Shown here piece after piece: positions 61,801 through 64,000 of a stretch of DNA of 64,000 nt (position 1 is the stretch's first letter; each line of letters starts with the position of its first letter). Both the position numbers and the translations under genes were made by a program. A model generated the notes under the pieces. The model had not been told where the DNA came from, made no database searches, and was given only the letters and a program-made list of their open reading frames with translations. This DNA comes from Artemisia argyi (lineage: Eukaryota; Streptophyta; Magnoliopsida; Asterales; Asteraceae): the NCBI GenBank assembly GCA_030686995.1, contig CM060707.1, positions 87,282,472-87,346,471 of the forward strand. The letters run 5' to 3'.

Positions 61801-62553
61801 GCCTAGTAAAACGTACCTAGACTCGACGTGAGGAACCTAAAAATCGACACTCTAAATGTTGGTTAGGGGAGGAACGAGGGTGTGTAAAAATATGTGTGTG
61901 TCGTGTGTAGGATTTGAGCATACGAGGCTCGTTTCTTACTTGTCCTAGTCGAGTGGAATGAAAAACAAAAGAAAGAAGAATGGGCTTAATTTGGTTTGGG
62001 CCGTGAATAGTAACAGGCCAAAAATGACGTTGGGCTTAGGGTGAGATTTAGGGTCCGTTTAGGTGTATTTTAGGATTAGTAAAATCTTAATTGTGATTAG
62101 TGATAAGTTTAGAAATTGATTAGTGAGACGTTTACGTGAGTCCGAGAGTGAATAGTGTTTCGTGAATAGTGTTTCGTGAATAGTAAAATTTTTGAAAAAC
62201 ATCTCGATATCACTAACGGACTCCAAAAATAATGAATAGTGAAATGATGAATAGTGTTTTGTGAATATTAACCGATGAATAGTAATTTTGAAAAAATGTC
62301 AGAAAATGCAGGTTTGTAACGAATAAAAGAAATTTTTAATATTCTCGCGATTTTAGACTATAGTGGTACATGTGTGAGCATCATTCCAAGCAAAAAGAAT
62401 CATGAATATCGTAGTGATTTCGAGTAACATAGCATATAAAATATATATAGAAAAAAAAAATTGTTATTGGTAAAAACGTTAATAATTTACGTAATGATAT
62501 ATTTGTCTTTGATTTACTTTTATTATTTATAGGGAAATTTATGGGGGATTACA
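58802..62553 (-). repeat. 5' LTR of the non-autonomous element
   Basis: Copy of 51554-55306, 3752 against 3753 bases. The donor-like block here (about 59544-59562) reads GGTGACTTC instead of GGTGAGTTC, so the transcribed copy has lost the donor. Confidence 0.92.
59768..60060. repeat. TAA-rich tandem repeat, second LTR copy
   Basis: Matches 52519-52806 with slightly different TAA counts, as expected from slippage since insertion. Confidence 0.85.
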
Positions 62554-62801
62554 GCACGGAAGGGCACGGATATTCAAGAGGGCTATAAATTTTATTATTA
62601 TTCAAAAACTCATTTAATGTAAATTGTAAACATAGAACCATCTGGGACCTCATTTTGTAATCTCTGATATTTATATAATTTGAATGATAAATCTTTCAAA
62701 ACGACTCAATTAGAGTTCGTTTTCTATTATTGTGGCTATTGTGCCGTCGAGTAACACTCAGTTTGAATTCCGCTGCATCCATGAATTGGGGGTATTACAG
62801 A

Positions 62802-62815
62802 TTGGTACCAGAGCC
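62802..62815 (+). other. Primer-binding site of the element that leaves the window
   Basis: TTGGTACCAGAGCC two bases after the LTR end at 62799, tRNA-Met type. Confidence 0.85.
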
Positions 62816-64000
62816 ATGGTTATAGAGAAACAGGTCTAATTGAGACCTAAACTATAACTACAATTACAAGCAAAAACATTTTTATAGCCTTCCGCTCTCC
62901 GTGTCTTCCATCCTCCAGACGATTATGGACTTATTAAGCATTTTATGCTACATGAACATATAAGTATATTTATATATACATTCGAGTTATTTTCAATCAT
63001 TTTATCTAAACATATCTGCGTATGCCTATTCTAGGGCATTTCGGCACAACTACATTCTCCCAATCATGTTCCTACTCCAACATTTTATGTCCAAGATATT
63101 GTAACAAATTACGATGGTCTTTTCTATTTCCCGGACATTGTATGACACAATGGTCTTAATCATTTCTCAAATGTTTTGAGTCATACAATGGTCTAATCTA
63201 CTTCCGAGACATTGTGATTTGTGCAATGGTCTCTGGAATTATTCCACCACCTCATTAATATCATTTCATATGATATCAAAAACCCATCACAATCTATCGA
63301 TTTCCAATCAAGAAATATGAGATTTCTAAAGGACAAACTAATCCATCATCGACAAAAGCTGAACTTTCTCTACATTCATCAAAGTTTTCTTCTGAAACCT
63401 TCATTGTTAAAAGTTCGTGTTCCTCGCCAAGTATGGACTGTTTTAGAACTACTTAAAACTTCCTTTCCACACGTGTCTACCCATACTATCTTCTATGCAA
63501 TGGAATGTGAAAACCTAGGTTACAAGTCTTGTATGGGCGGGACTTGCAACTGAATTGTTTGACATCGCCTTTGTTTAGTGGACAGTTTCCCAAAAGCAAC
63601 GGACATATCACAAGCATACCTAATTTAGGTATTTGAAAATTTTATCGAACCTTGGCTAAATATAGACTAGTCACCTATATTTAACCTAGGGACAGTGGAA
63701 TATAGTCTGACTAACTATATTCGACTTAAAATTTTCAAATACTGAGAATAGTTGTGCTAGGGTTATGTTCAGATTGATTTCCTACTTGAACTCGATAAAC
63801 CACCCGAATTCTTTAAAACGATCTAGAGACACGATAGTGTATTACCACTCAGCAAGATCTTAACACCTTATTTGTACTACCTAATTTCATTCTTGAAAGT
63901 TTTCATTTATGAGATAATCCGAACTACTATCTTGGGATAGTTATCAATTCTTCTCTTCATCCCGTAGAAGTACTATCCTGTTTAGGTCCTAAGGATACCA
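62816..64000 (+). mobile_element. Start of the interior of a Tekay-like element, running off the window
   Basis: The interior after the primer site holds a 110-codon plus-strand ORF (63221-63553) without a recognisable domain. At 63090-63240 a CAATGGTCT...GACATTGT phrase recurs about four times. An inverted-repeat cluster lies at 63629-63742. No pre-gag ORF or gag is recognisable in this part; both would be expected further right or have decayed. Confidence 0.55.
63629..63742. repeat. Nested inverted repeats, cloverleaf-like
   Basis: Outer arms GTATTTGAAAATTTTA (63629-63644) and TAAAATTTTCAAATAC (63727-63742) are perfectly complementary over 16 bases. Between them are two more hairpins: AAATATAG/CTATATTT (63658-63682, extendable to 12 pairs with one mismatch) and GAATATAG/CTATATTC (63698-63722), each with a 9-base loop. 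Confidence 0.8.

Overview
This window looks like a repeat-rich, intergenic stretch of a flowering-plant nuclear genome. Asteraceae is my best inference, from the style of the retrotransposon proteins (a Pro/Ser-rich pre-gag ORF with a PLRKR...VGE(C/S)SR core, Tekay-type polyproteins with long LTRs, and SIRE-type LTRs); the sequence does not prove a species. I find no host gene, no tRNA or rRNA gene and no CRISPR. Almost everything is LTR retrotransposon, much of it nested, and several insertions are proven by matching 5-bp target-site duplications (TSDs).

Layout. (1) 1-1362: AT-rich DNA with a possible short solo LTR. (2) 1363-5575, minus strand: a gag-protease-only Athila/Tat-like Ty3 element with tRNA-Asp-type primer-binding site (PBS) and LTR 4007-5575; it has frameshifts and a lost protease aspartate. 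(3) 5576-12165, plus strand: SIRE-like Ty1/copia LTR, decayed interior and a 3' polypurine region. (4) 12166-43931: a minus-strand SIRE-family solo LTR that landed in that polypurine region, then was split by a 30-kb nest. The nest is a decayed Tekay-like chromovirus on the plus strand (13364-43613, TSD TAAAG). Inside it is a minus-strand solo LTR of a second family (21316-36677, TSD CAAGA). Inside that is a young, apparently intact minus-strand chromovirus (23336-35676, TSD TCTAA). (5) 43968-47699: a plus-strand SIRE LTR with PBS and gag remnant, then a truncated ORF. (6) 47700-64000: a truncated LTR, then the 5' LTR of another plus-strand element (48308-62799) whose interior runs off the window. 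That LTR is split by a minus-strand non-autonomous element (51554-62553, TSD GCACG) carrying a small antisense membrane-protein ORF.

The only element that looks capable of acting is 23336-35676: LTRs differing, as far as I could see, by one substitution and one G-run length change, a PBS, a polypurine tract, an uninterrupted 1519-aa Gag-Pol with all catalytic motifs and a C-terminal chromodomain, and a separate 369-aa ORF upstream of gag. The other elements keep recognisable remnants of the same plan.

Most interesting signals: a consensus 5' splice-donor block conserved in the LTRs of all the Tekay-like families, paired with an acceptor-like site just before gag in the intact element; the conserved pre-gag ORF; the 54-residue two-helix ORF inside the non-autonomous element; a 1.5-kb SIRE palindrome; repeated palindromic motifs just upstream of LTR TATA boxes; and a cloverleaf-like inverted-repeat cluster near the right edge.
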